From an uncultured Erysipelotrichaceae bacterium (GTDB lineage Bacteria > Bacillota_I > Bacilli_A > Erysipelotrichales > Coprobacillaceae): DNA of 12,450 bases. Every line of letters begins with the position of its first letter. Positions within the stretch are counted from its first letter, which is position 1. The notes below the pieces were generated by a model. That model was not told where the DNA came from. It worked only from the letters and a program-made list of their open reading frames with translations, and searched no databases. The stretch spans positions 1 through 12,450 of the forward strand of contig CAMFRJ010000016.1 of the NCBI GenBank assembly GCA_945981915.1. Reading direction: 5' to 3'. The translations under genes and the position numbers were made by a program. Positions 1 to 6,148 of the stretch are shown piece by piece.

Positions 1-2246
1 ATGCAGTTATCATTATTTCTGCAAGAGAAGGGATACAATCTCATACAAAAACAATTTGGAAATTATTACAATATTATCAAATTCCTGTTTTTATTTTTGT
101 CAATAAAATGGATCTTTCATATCAAAGTCAAGATGAAATCATCAAAGACATACAAAATCAACTGTCTCAACGTTGTTTAGCAGTTGATGAATATTTTCAT
201 GAAAATATCTCTCTTTTAGATGATGATTTATTGGAACAATATCTTAATAATCAATTTACACTATCTGATATCACAAAATTGATCCTTGATAGAGAGGTGT
301 TTCCAATTTGCTTTGGATCAGCATTAAAAGATGATGGAATTATTTCATTTCTTGATATCTTAAATTTATATACATGTCAAAAGGAAAGTTATGATGAAAC
401 AAGTGGTATTGTTTTTAAAAAATTACTTGATAGAAATAACGAATACACTTTTTTAAAGTTAACAGGAGGCTCCTTAAAAGTGAAAGATGTCATTGACGAT
501 GAAAAGATTGATGAGATGAGAGTATATTCTGGTAAGAATTATCAAATTGTGCAAATTGCAAGCGCGGGAGAAATCGTTGCTTGCAAAGGTTTAAAAAAGA
601 TACCGATTGGTTTTACTTTTGGGAAAGAAAAACCGCTTCGTCATCAATTATTACAGCCATTTACAACTTATCAGATTATCTTACCACATAATATTGATAA
701 GCATAAGGCCATTGATGATATTATGACAATTGCTCATGAAGATCCTAGCTTACAAATTTCTTATGATGAGCAGACACAGGAATTAAAAACTAAAGTTATG
801 GGGGAAATACAATTAGATGCCTTGAAATATCTTATTGAACAAAGATACCATTATGAAGTTGAATTTGATGAAGGAAGTGTTACATTATTAGAAACTATTA
901 CCAATAAGGTAGAAGGTGTAGGTCATTTTGAACCATTGCGTCATTATGCTGAAGTGCATATTATTTTGGAGCCTTTAGAAAGAGGACAAGGGATAATGAT
1001 TGAAAATAAATGTGAAAAAAATACACTACCTGTACAATATCAAAATCTTGTCTTAACTCATATGCAGGAAATAGAACATAGAGGTGTTTTAACAGGGTCA
1101 CCAATTACCGATATGAAAATGACTTTAGTCTCAGGGAAAGCTCATCTTAAACATACTGAAGGTGGCGATTTTAGGGAAGCAACTTATCGTGCTATTCGAA
1201 ATGGTTTAAAAAAAGCTCATTCACTTTTATTAGAACCATTTTATCGTTTTGAAATACTTGTTCCTAGTGGGATGTTGAGTCAAATTCTTTATGATCTTGA
1301 TGGCTTTCATAGTCAATATGATATCATTCATCATGAAAAGGCGAGTATTAATGGTATTATGCCGGTAAGAGCAATGTACAATTATCAAAAGATGTTTTTA
1401 TCGAAAACAAAAGGAGAAGGAGAGCTCAATTATCATTTTGATGGCTACCAAGAATGCAAAGATAGTCAAGAATTGATTGACAGTATTGGTTATCATAGTG
1501 AAAATGATAGACAGTATCCCACTGGATCAATATTTTGCAAACATGGAGCTGGTTTTTATGTACCATATGATGAAGTAGAAAATTATATGCATCTTCCGTA
1601 TGTTTTACAAAACAAAACAAAAATGAATGAAACGGTTCGTTTTCAAGTTGATGAAAAAGAGTTAGAAGAAATCTTTATCAGAACATATGGTCCTATAAAA
1701 AGACGTTTATCTAAAGATATGTATCAAAAAAGTCAACAAAGCAGCAGTCAAGAAAAAGTGACTATTTTACCTGAATGTTTATTAGTTGATGGTTATAATA
1801 TTATTTTCTCATGGCATGAATTAAGTGAGTTAGCAAAAACAAATTTAGATTTAGCTAGAGAAAGATTGATTGATATTCTCTGTAATTATCAAGGATATCG
1901 ACAATGTTTGCTTATTCTTGTTTTTGATGCTTATAAGGTCAAACACAATCAAGGTTCTATTAATAAACACAATAATATTTATATCGTCTATACCAAAGAA
2001 GCACAAACTGCTGACAATTATATTGAAAAAGTAACACATGATCTGACACAACAATATCGTGTTTATGTCGCAACTTCTGATGCATTGGAGCAGGTCATTG
2101 TTTCATCAAAAGGAGCAATGAGGATTTCTGCTAGAGAATTAGAAATTTTGGTTAAGGAAACTCATGAAAAAGAATTCAATGAATTTGCAAGAAAAAATAA
2201 ACATATGAAAAATTATCTGTTAGAGGATATAAAAAAAGAGCATTAG
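1..2246 (+). CDS. TetM/EF-G-like translation GTPase with C-terminal NYN (YacP/Rae1-like) nuclease domain, 5'-partial
   Basis: The frame is open from base 3, upstream of the first ATG at 108, so the gene begins outside the window. 747 residues are visible, and by comparison with TetM (639 aa) roughly 90 are missing, including the P-loop and switch regions. The first visible residues read AVIIISAREGIQSHTK and then FVNKMD (G4 motif, 99-113), matching the TetM G domain; GSALKDDG near 315-338 is G5. EF-G-like domains II to V follow, with a domain IV stretch GGDFREATYRAIRNGLKKA (about 1161-1217) and the family's C-terminal SIFCKHGAGF. After a linker, a NYN domain fills about 1770-2170: VDGYN (1785-1799), VFDAYK, TADNYIE and VATSD supply acidic residues at 1788, 1926, 2013 and 2079. 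Family knowledge: TetM-like proteins bind the ribosomal A site; YacP (Rae1) is an A-site mRNA endonuclease. Joint function as a ribosome-targeted nuclease is inference. The tip residues of TetM loop III (Ser-Pro-Val) are not kept, so tetracycline resistance should not be assumed. Confidence 0.9.
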   Translation, partial: AVIIISAREGIQSHTKTIWKLLQYYQIPVFIFVNKMDLSYQSQDEIIKDIQNQLSQRCLAVDEYFHENISLLDDDLLEQYLNNQFTLSDITKLILDREVFPICFGSALKDDGIISFLDILNLYTCQKESYDETSGIVFKKLLDRNNEYTFLKLTGGSLKVKDVIDDEKIDEMRVYSGKNYQIVQIASAGEIVACKGLKKIPIGFTFGKEKPLRHQLLQPFTTYQIILPHNIDKHKAIDDIMTIAHEDPSLQISYDEQTQELKTKVMGEIQLDALKYLIEQRYHYEVEFDEGSVTLLETITNKVEGVGHFEPLRHYAEVHIILEPLERGQGIMIENKCEKNTLPVQYQNLVLTHMQEIEHRGVLTGSPITDMKMTLVSGKAHLKHTEGGDFREATYRAIRNGLKKAHSLLLEPFYRFEILVPSGMLSQILYDLDGFHSQYDIIHHEKASINGIMPVRAMYNYQKMFLSKTKGEGELNYHFDGYQECKDSQELIDSIGYHSENDRQYPTGSIFCKHGAGFYVPYDEVENYMHLPYVLQNKTKMNETVRFQVDEKELEEIFIRTYGPIKRRLSKDMYQKSQQSSSQEKVTILPECLLVDGYNIIFSWHELSELAKTNLDLARERLIDILCNYQGYRQCLLILVFDAYKVKHNQGSINKHNNIYIVYTKEAQTADNYIEKVTHDLTQQYRVYVATSDALEQVIVSSKGAMRISARELEILVKETHEKEFNEFARKNKHMKNYLLEDIKKEH

Positions 2247-2254
2247 CTCTTTTT
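2233..2254. terminator. Bidirectional intrinsic terminator between GTPase-NYN gene and msrC
   Basis: A 9-bp stem (2233-2241 with 2246-2254) with loop ATTA has core GAGC/GCTC, an A tract on the left and a T tract on the right, so either strand gives a hairpin followed by U residues. The stop codons of both convergent genes (TAG 2244-2246, and TAA on the minus strand at 2245-2243) lie in the loop and stem, and the genes overlap by 4 bp. Confidence 0.85.
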
Positions 2255-2692
2255 GAGTTGTTGAACAAGTCGTTGAACGATTTGTTCAAAAATGATTTGA
2301 TCTTTTTTACCAAAACGTGATAATGATGTAGAATCTAAATCTAAAACACCATATAATTGATCACATATCATGATAGGTATGACAATTTCGCTGTTACTAG
2401 CACTATCACAGGCAATGTGACCTGAAAATTCATGCACATTTTCAACAATGATGGTCTTTTGGGTCGATGCAGCTTGTCCACATACTCCTTTTTGTAAAGG
2501 AATATTGGTACAAGCAACTTTTCCTTGAAATGGTCCTAAAACCAGTTCATTGTTTTTTAAAATATAAAAACCAGCCCATGATATGTCTTCGAATGTTTGC
2601 ATGATAAATGCACTTGTGTTGGCAAGAATAGAGATTTCATCATTATTGCATTCAATTAAATATTGATATTGTTCAAAAATTAAGTTATCCAT
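2243..2692 (-). CDS. msrC: Free methionine-(R)-sulfoxide reductase (GAF domain, MsrC/YtsP type)
   Basis: A 149-residue single GAF-domain protein that reduces free methionine-R-sulfoxide in the cytoplasm, a repair and antioxidant role; electrons usually come from thioredoxin. Family hallmarks are WAGFYIL (39-45), LGPFQGKVAC (52-61), KGVCG (68-72), GHIACDSASNSEIV (91-104) and GVLDLDS (115-121). The three redox cysteines of E. coli fRMsr (84, 94, 118) correspond to C61, C71 and C95 with identical spacing (10 and 24 residues), so the enzyme looks intact. I use ATG 2692 rather than the upstream in-frame GTG at 2707: a GAGG sits at 2703-2700, 7 nt before the ATG, and the GTG would lie at the predicted transcription start. 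It is divergent from the HD gene and convergent with the GTPase-NYN gene, so it is probably monocistronic. Confidence 0.93.
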   Translation of the reverse strand: MDNLIFEQYQYLIECNNDEISILANTSAFIMQTFEDISWAGFYILKNNELVLGPFQGKVACTNIPLQKGVCGQAASTQKTIIVENVHEFSGHIACDSASNSEIVIPIMICDQLYGVLDLDSTSLSRFGKKDQIIFEQIVQRLVQQLKKS

Positions 2693-2711
2693 AACTATAC
2701 CTCGCACATAC

Positions 2712-2741
2712 AGTATAACTATTCTATCACAAGGAGGTCAA
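2712..2741 (-). promoter_or_regulatory. Predicted sigma-A promoter for msrC
   Basis: On the minus strand TTGACC (2741-2736), an 18-bp spacer and TATACT (2717-2712) form a near-consensus promoter. The predicted start near 2705 leaves only a dozen bases of leader, just enough for the GAGG at 2703-2700. The -35 box overlaps the ribosome binding site (2731-2737) of the divergent HD gene. Confidence 0.7.
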
Positions 2742-2742
2742 G

Positions 2743-3513
2743 ATGTTAGATATTGAATATACAAAAAAAGCCTTTCAAGAATATGTCAATCAATTTGATT
2801 TACATGACGATAAAATTCGATTAAAACTTATTCATACTTATTGCGTTGTTGAAACATCTCGATATCTTTGTCTTCATGAAAACATTCAAGGTGAGGATTT
2901 TCAATTAGCTCTTATTATTGCTTTACTGCATGATATTGGACGTTTTGAACAACTCAAGAGATTTCACAGTTTTAATGATTCTTATATTGATCATGCTAAG
3001 TTAGGAGTGAAAATATTATTTGAAGAGCGTCTTATTGAAAAAATGGTTCCTGATAGACAATATGATCAGATCATAGAAATAGCGATTCGCTATCATTCTG
3101 CTTATCAAATTCCTAACATTGAAAATCAACAAGCTAAGTTACAAACATTATTGATTAGAGATAGCGATAAATTAGATAATTTTAGAGTTAAGAACACGGC
3201 ATCAATTGAAACTTTATTAGATATTCCTGAAAAAATTTTTATTCATCAAAAAGTCAGTGACAATATTATGAAAGATATGATGGAACATCGGCTCATAAAA
3301 AAAGAAGATCGACATAATGAAGTTGATATGTGGGTTTCTTATTTTGCTTTCATTTATGATCTTCATTTTCCATCAAGTTATTTATTTCTAAAAGATAATG
3401 ATTATATCAGAAAAAATATTGATCGTTTTTTGTATCAAGATACTCTCTATGATCAAATGCAACTCATTAAAAATGAATGTATGAATTATATTTCTATGAA
3501 ATTATTAAAATAG
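2743..3513 (+). CDS. HD-domain metal-dependent phosphohydrolase
   Basis: A 256-residue soluble protein with a full HD-type metal site: H31 (LIHTY), H63-D64 (ALLHDIGRF), H84 (YIDHAKLG), H118 (IRYHSAY) and D142 (RDSDKLDN). The order H...HD...H...H...D is that of HD phosphohydrolases with extra histidines that can hold a binuclear metal centre. Family knowledge gives phosphomonoester or phosphodiester hydrolysis of a nucleotide-like substrate; the real substrate cannot be read from the sequence. The start is well supported: AAGGAGG at 2731-2737, 5 nt before ATG 2743. No clear membrane segment or extra domain is seen; residues 150-256 are a helical C-terminal part with no motif I recognise. It is divergent from msrC (50 bp apart) and convergent with the SIR2-like gene. 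I found no convincing -35 box for it, so its promoter remains undefined; TATAAC at 2714-2719 is a possible -10. Confidence 0.85.
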   Translation: MLDIEYTKKAFQEYVNQFDLHDDKIRLKLIHTYCVVETSRYLCLHENIQGEDFQLALIIALLHDIGRFEQLKRFHSFNDSYIDHAKLGVKILFEERLIEKMVPDRQYDQIIEIAIRYHSAYQIPNIENQQAKLQTLLIRDSDKLDNFRVKNTASIETLLDIPEKIFIHQKVSDNIMKDMMEHRLIKKEDRHNEVDMWVSYFAFIYDLHFPSSYLFLKDNDYIRKNIDRFLYQDTLYDQMQLIKNECMNYISMKLLK

Positions 3514-3530
3514 AGGCTAGCCTCTATTTT
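3507..3530. terminator. Bidirectional intrinsic terminator between HD and SIR2-like genes
   Basis: A perfect 10-bp stem (3507-3516 with 3521-3530) closes a CTAG loop; the core is TAGAGG/CCTCTA with A4 on the left and T5 on the right. The stop of the HD gene (TAG 3511-3513) is in the left arm, and the stop of the SIR2-like gene (TAG on the minus strand, 3519-3517) is in the loop. Confidence 0.88.
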
Positions 3531-4365
3531 TCTTATCTTTAATATATTGTAAACAGATGTAAGTTCTTCGACCGATTTCATCTTTTAAGGCGATATTTTT
3601 TGATTGATACAAAAGATCTTCATCCATATTATTTAAATCAATGACCTTAATATTTTTCTGAGTATAGTATGCAAGTAAATAATCTTGTCCAGGTAAGATA
3701 TCACTTGTTATCAAATAGTTGGTATGCATACTTTCTTTTACTTTTTGTTCATGCCCTAAATAATCTATCCAACTTAAAAACATTTTTAAATTATAATCAT
3801 TTAATGAATATCCTACAAATAAGAACACATGATCAATCAGTAATGATTTGATATATAATTCAATGAGAGAATGTGTATGCGAAAAACGAAGATAATCATC
3901 TTCTTTGAAAACAATATGTTCAATATCATCTATATCACCATGCATTTTGATAAGATAATGTTGACTGGTTGCCTTCAATAGATCTCTATCACTAGTGATG
4001 ACTTCATAATGATAATTATCTAAAAGATGGTCATAATTTGTCGTAATGATATGTTCAGGATTGAGAGAGACAATCAGATCATTTAAAATATTTGATTGAA
4101 ATTGACAATCAAAAGCATTTTTCAATATCTGATAATAATCATGATGATGAAGTGAATGATCTTGACTATAAAAATACTGAGGTATTTTAATATATTCGTC
4201 TGTAGAAAGATGTTTTTGATGTGAGTAGTTAAGATGTTGAGCATATATCCTGACAATTTGTCCCCAAGTTGGTACACCTGAGTTTTTTGAAACACCAGCT
4301 CCGACAAAAATAACTAGTTTTTGTTTTTCTAAAACATCCTTAATATCTTTTAATAACTCTTTCAT
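3517..4365 (-). CDS. Stand-alone SIR2-like (SIR2_2) domain protein, putative NADase
   Basis: 282 residues consisting of one Rossmann-type SIR2_2 domain. Visible motifs are the NAD-binding FVGAGVSKNSGVPTWG (20-35), IITTNYDHLLD (106-116), LIKMHGDID (138-146) and FLFVGYSLNDYNLK (181-194). N110 and H142 match the Asn and His needed for NAD+ hydrolysis in SIR2 domains of phage-defence proteins such as ThsA, so activity is plausible. No zinc-binding cysteine pairs of a protein deacetylase are seen, and there is no SLOG, TIR or nuclease partner domain. The start at 4365 is chosen because GAGGTG (4377-4372) precedes it by 6 nt; the upstream in-frame extension to 4446 has no ribosome site and would run into the WYL promoter. 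It is divergent from a WYL regulator across 98 bp. Whether it depletes NAD in defence, acts in stress, or has an ADP-ribose-related housekeeping role cannot be decided here. Confidence 0.85.
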   Translation of the reverse strand: MKELLKDIKDVLEKQKLVIFVGAGVSKNSGVPTWGQIVRIYAQHLNYSHQKHLSTDEYIKIPQYFYSQDHSLHHHDYYQILKNAFDCQFQSNILNDLIVSLNPEHIITTNYDHLLDNYHYEVITSDRDLLKATSQHYLIKMHGDIDDIEHIVFKEDDYLRFSHTHSLIELYIKSLLIDHVFLFVGYSLNDYNLKMFLSWIDYLGHEQKVKESMHTNYLITSDILPGQDYLLAYYTQKNIKVIDLNNMDEDLLYQSKNIALKDEIGRRTYICLQYIKDKKNRG

Positions 4366-4383
4366 AAATTTCACCTCATTGTT

Positions 4384-4392
4384 ATTATAACA
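4384..4392 (-). promoter_or_regulatory. Extended -10 promoter for the SIR2-like gene
   Basis: Minus-strand TGTTATAAT (4392-4384) is a perfect extended -10 element. A second TATAAT lies at 4399-4394. No good -35 is seen for either. Transcription from the first would start close to the GAGGTG ribosome site, giving a very short leader. Confidence 0.55.
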
Positions 4393-4425
4393 TATTATAG
4401 TGTCTTTCATTGTTTTTATGTTATA
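4386..4425. repeat. Inverted repeat in the SIR2/WYL divergent promoter region
   Basis: TATAACATA (4386-4394) and TATGTTATA (4417-4425) are perfect 9-bp inverted arms 22 bp apart. They cover the SIR2 -10 region and the spacer of the WYL promoter, which is where an autoregulator would bind. In DNA this AT-rich a 9-bp match can occur by chance, so an operator role is only a suggestion. Confidence 0.35.
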
Positions 4426-4438
4426 TTTAAAATAGAAT
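4410..4438 (+). promoter_or_regulatory. Predicted sigma-A promoter for the WYL regulator
   Basis: TTGTTT (4410-4415), a 17-bp spacer and TAGAAT (4433-4438) fit a vegetative promoter. A start near 4445 leaves about 19 nt of leader containing AGAAAGG (4448-4454), 9 nt before the ATG. Confidence 0.55.
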
Positions 4439-4463
4439 CTCAACAACAGAAAGGTTTAATTTT

Positions 4464-5351
4464 ATGCAAAGATTATTGGAAATATTGTATTATTTGTTAG
4501 ATGTGAAAAAAACAACTGCAAAGGAATTAGCTCAACATTTTGAAGTTTCGCTGAGAACTATTTATCGTGACTTAGATAGATTAATTGTTGCAGGGATTCC
4601 AATTCAAAGTAGACAAGGTAAAAATGGTGGTATATCCATTGATGAACATTATGTATTAGATAAATACGTATTAAATGATTTACAACAAGAAGATATATTG
4701 TTGGCTTTAAATACTTTATCTGCATTACATATTGATAATTACCAAAATTTAACAAGTCAGTTACAACGTCATTTTCATAAAAATATTAATGATTGGATTG
4801 ATATAGATTTTTCTTCGTGGCATGATCCTATTCATATTAAGCAACAGTTTAATTTATTAAAAGAAGCAATTTTACATACTAAATATATACGTTTTCAATA
4901 TATAAATTTACAAAATGCCAAATCAATAAAAAAAGTGGAGCCGTTACAATTGGTTTTTAAGGCTCAATCCTGGTATTTAAGAGCTTTTGATGTAAATAAA
5001 GTAAAAGAACGTATTTATAAATTGACGCGCATAAAAAATATACAAATACTCAATGAAACATTTCATCGAAAAAAAGTAGAACCCATGCAGTATATTTATA
5101 ATAGTGATGAAAAAATAAATGTTATTCTTTTGTTTGATAAAGATTGCGCAAGTTTTATTTTTGATGAGTTTAATGATGATGAGATCACTGAACAAGAAGG
5201 GAAATATCTCGTTTCTAGTCAAATATTTAACACACCATGGCTTATATCAACACTTATCTCATTTGGTAGTCATCTCAAAATAATAGAACCATTATCTTTA
5301 CAAAAAGAATTACTTGCAGAAATTCATAAAATTGAAAACATATATGAATAA
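4464..5351 (+). CDS. YafY-type transcriptional regulator (HTH_11 plus WYL domain)
   Basis: 295 residues. Residues 1-60 are a DeoR/HTH_11 winged helix, with TAKELAQHFEVSLRTIYRDL (18-37) as the helix-turn-helix, RTIYRDLDRL being its recognition helix, and KNGGISI the wing. Residues about 125-205 are a WYL domain with the signature SWYLRAFD (169-176) and R183/Y185 nearby; the rest (about 210-295) is the WCX-type C-terminal extension. WYL domains sense ligands, often nucleic acid or nucleotide in known cases, and such regulators control DNA-damage and defence genes as well as metabolic ones. It is divergent from the SIR2-like gene and upstream, on the same strand, of GNAT-YoaP and GyrI-like genes, so it probably controls one or both sides and itself. 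The start at ATG 4464 begins right at the HTH, which is the usual family start. Ligand and targets are unknown. Confidence 0.9.
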   Translation: MQRLLEILYYLLDVKKTTAKELAQHFEVSLRTIYRDLDRLIVAGIPIQSRQGKNGGISIDEHYVLDKYVLNDLQQEDILLALNTLSALHIDNYQNLTSQLQRHFHKNINDWIDIDFSSWHDPIHIKQQFNLLKEAILHTKYIRFQYINLQNAKSIKKVEPLQLVFKAQSWYLRAFDVNKVKERIYKLTRIKNIQILNETFHRKKVEPMQYIYNSDEKINVILLFDKDCASFIFDEFNDDEITEQEGKYLVSSQIFNTPWLISTLISFGSHLKIIEPLSLQKELLAEIHKIENIYE

Positions 5352-5377
5352 ACATGTCACAAGATGACATGTTTATT
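5347..5377 (+). terminator. 13-bp stem-loop between WYL and GNAT-YoaP genes (terminator or operator)
   Basis: A perfect 13-bp stem (5347-5359 with 5365-5377) with loop CAAGA overlaps the WYL stop codon (5349-5351). The inner part ACATGTCA/TGACATGT is followed by TTTATTATGTT, a weak U tract, so termination may be partial and the two downstream genes could be transcribed by read-through. As DNA it is also a good dyad for a dimeric regulator just upstream of the GNAT gene. Confidence 0.55.
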
Positions 5378-5407
5378 ATGTTATACTTTTATTAAAGGAG
5401 AACGATT

Positions 5408-6148
5408 ATGGAGATTATAAAAATAGATAAAGATAATATTGAAAAAGAACATATTTGTTGTGCAATTTCATCAAATCATGATATACAGGTAGAAAGTAAA
5501 AAGGCCTGGCTTAGTCACGAATTTGATAATGGTTTAGTGTTTAAAAAAATGAATATCAGAGGAAAATGTTTTATTGAATATATACCTTTAGAAAATGCAT
5601 GGGTGAATATTACTGGCGATTGTTTAGTATATATTAATTGTTTATGGGTTTCAGGAAAGTATCAAGGACATGGTTATGCAAAAGAATTGTTAGAAAATTG
5701 TATTGAGGATTGTTTAATGCAAAAGCGTAAGGGGATCGTCATCATTTCTTCAAGAAAGAAAAGTTCTTTTGTTATGGATTATCGTTTTTTAAAGAAATTT
5801 GGTTTTTGTGAAGTTGATCAGTGGAACAATTATGTATTAATGTTTCGTTCGCTTGATGATCATGTTGGTATGCCAAAGTTTCAAATTGCACCAATAAAAG
5901 ATAATGATTTGATTTTGTATTATAGTCATCAGTGTCCTTTTAATGTTAAATATGTCAATTTATTAAAAGAGTATTGTGATCACCAACATATCCCTTTAAA
6001 ATGTGTTCATTTGCAAACGAGTGAAGAAGCAAAAAAAGCACCAACTCCATTAACAACTTATTCATTATTTTATCAAAAACAATTTATTACAAGAGAAGTC
6101 CTCAATGCCAAAAAATTCCAAAAAATATGGGAAACATTACATGAATAA
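5408..6148 (+). CDS. GNAT N-acetyltransferase fused to a YoaP-like C-terminal domain
   Basis: 246 residues. The N-terminal part (about 1-150) is a GNAT fold: VYINCLWVSGKYQGHGYAKE (74-93) contains the strand-turn-helix with the acetyl-CoA pyrophosphate loop Q86-G87-H88-G89-Y90-A91, and FLKKFGFCEV (127-136) is the typical final helix-strand. The C-terminal part (about 168-246) matches the YoaP-like domain, with LILYYSHQCPFNVKYVNLLK (168-187), which resembles a thioredoxin-like strand and C-P-F turn with one cysteine, and APTPLTTYSLFYQKQFIT (about 211-228). The architecture is that of B. subtilis YoaP; the substrate is unknown. Ribosome site AAAGGAG (5394-5400) is 7 nt before the ATG. The next gene starts inside this one (ATGAATAA overlap, 6141-6148), implying translational coupling. 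An acetylating detoxification role with its GyrI-like partner is inference. Confidence 0.85.
   Translation: MEIIKIDKDNIEKEHICCAISSNHDIQVESKKAWLSHEFDNGLVFKKMNIRGKCFIEYIPLENAWVNITGDCLVYINCLWVSGKYQGHGYAKELLENCIEDCLMQKRKGIVIISSRKKSSFVMDYRFLKKFGFCEVDQWNNYVLMFRSLDDHVGMPKFQIAPIKDNDLILYYSHQCPFNVKYVNLLKEYCDHQHIPLKCVHLQTSEEAKKAPTPLTTYSLFYQKQFITREVLNAKKFQKIWETLHE

Noticed and set aside
1426..2054. Two minus-strand open frames inside the GTPase-NYN gene
   Set aside because: Antisense shadows over conserved GTPase and NYN coding; compositions reflect the opposite strand.
1..2246. Tetracycline resistance gene tet(M)-like
   Set aside because: The body is TetM-like, but the drug-site loop tip is not conserved and the C-terminal NYN domain is foreign to known Tet proteins. 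I call it a translation GTPase fusion, not a resistance gene.
2243..2707. msrC starting at GTG 2707
   Set aside because: The codon falls at the predicted transcription start without a ribosome site; ATG 2692 has GAGG at the right spacing and gives the family's usual start.
3517..4446. SIR2-like protein with a 27-residue N-terminal extension from 4446
   Set aside because: No ribosome site, and it would run through the WYL promoter; GAGGTG directly precedes ATG 4365.
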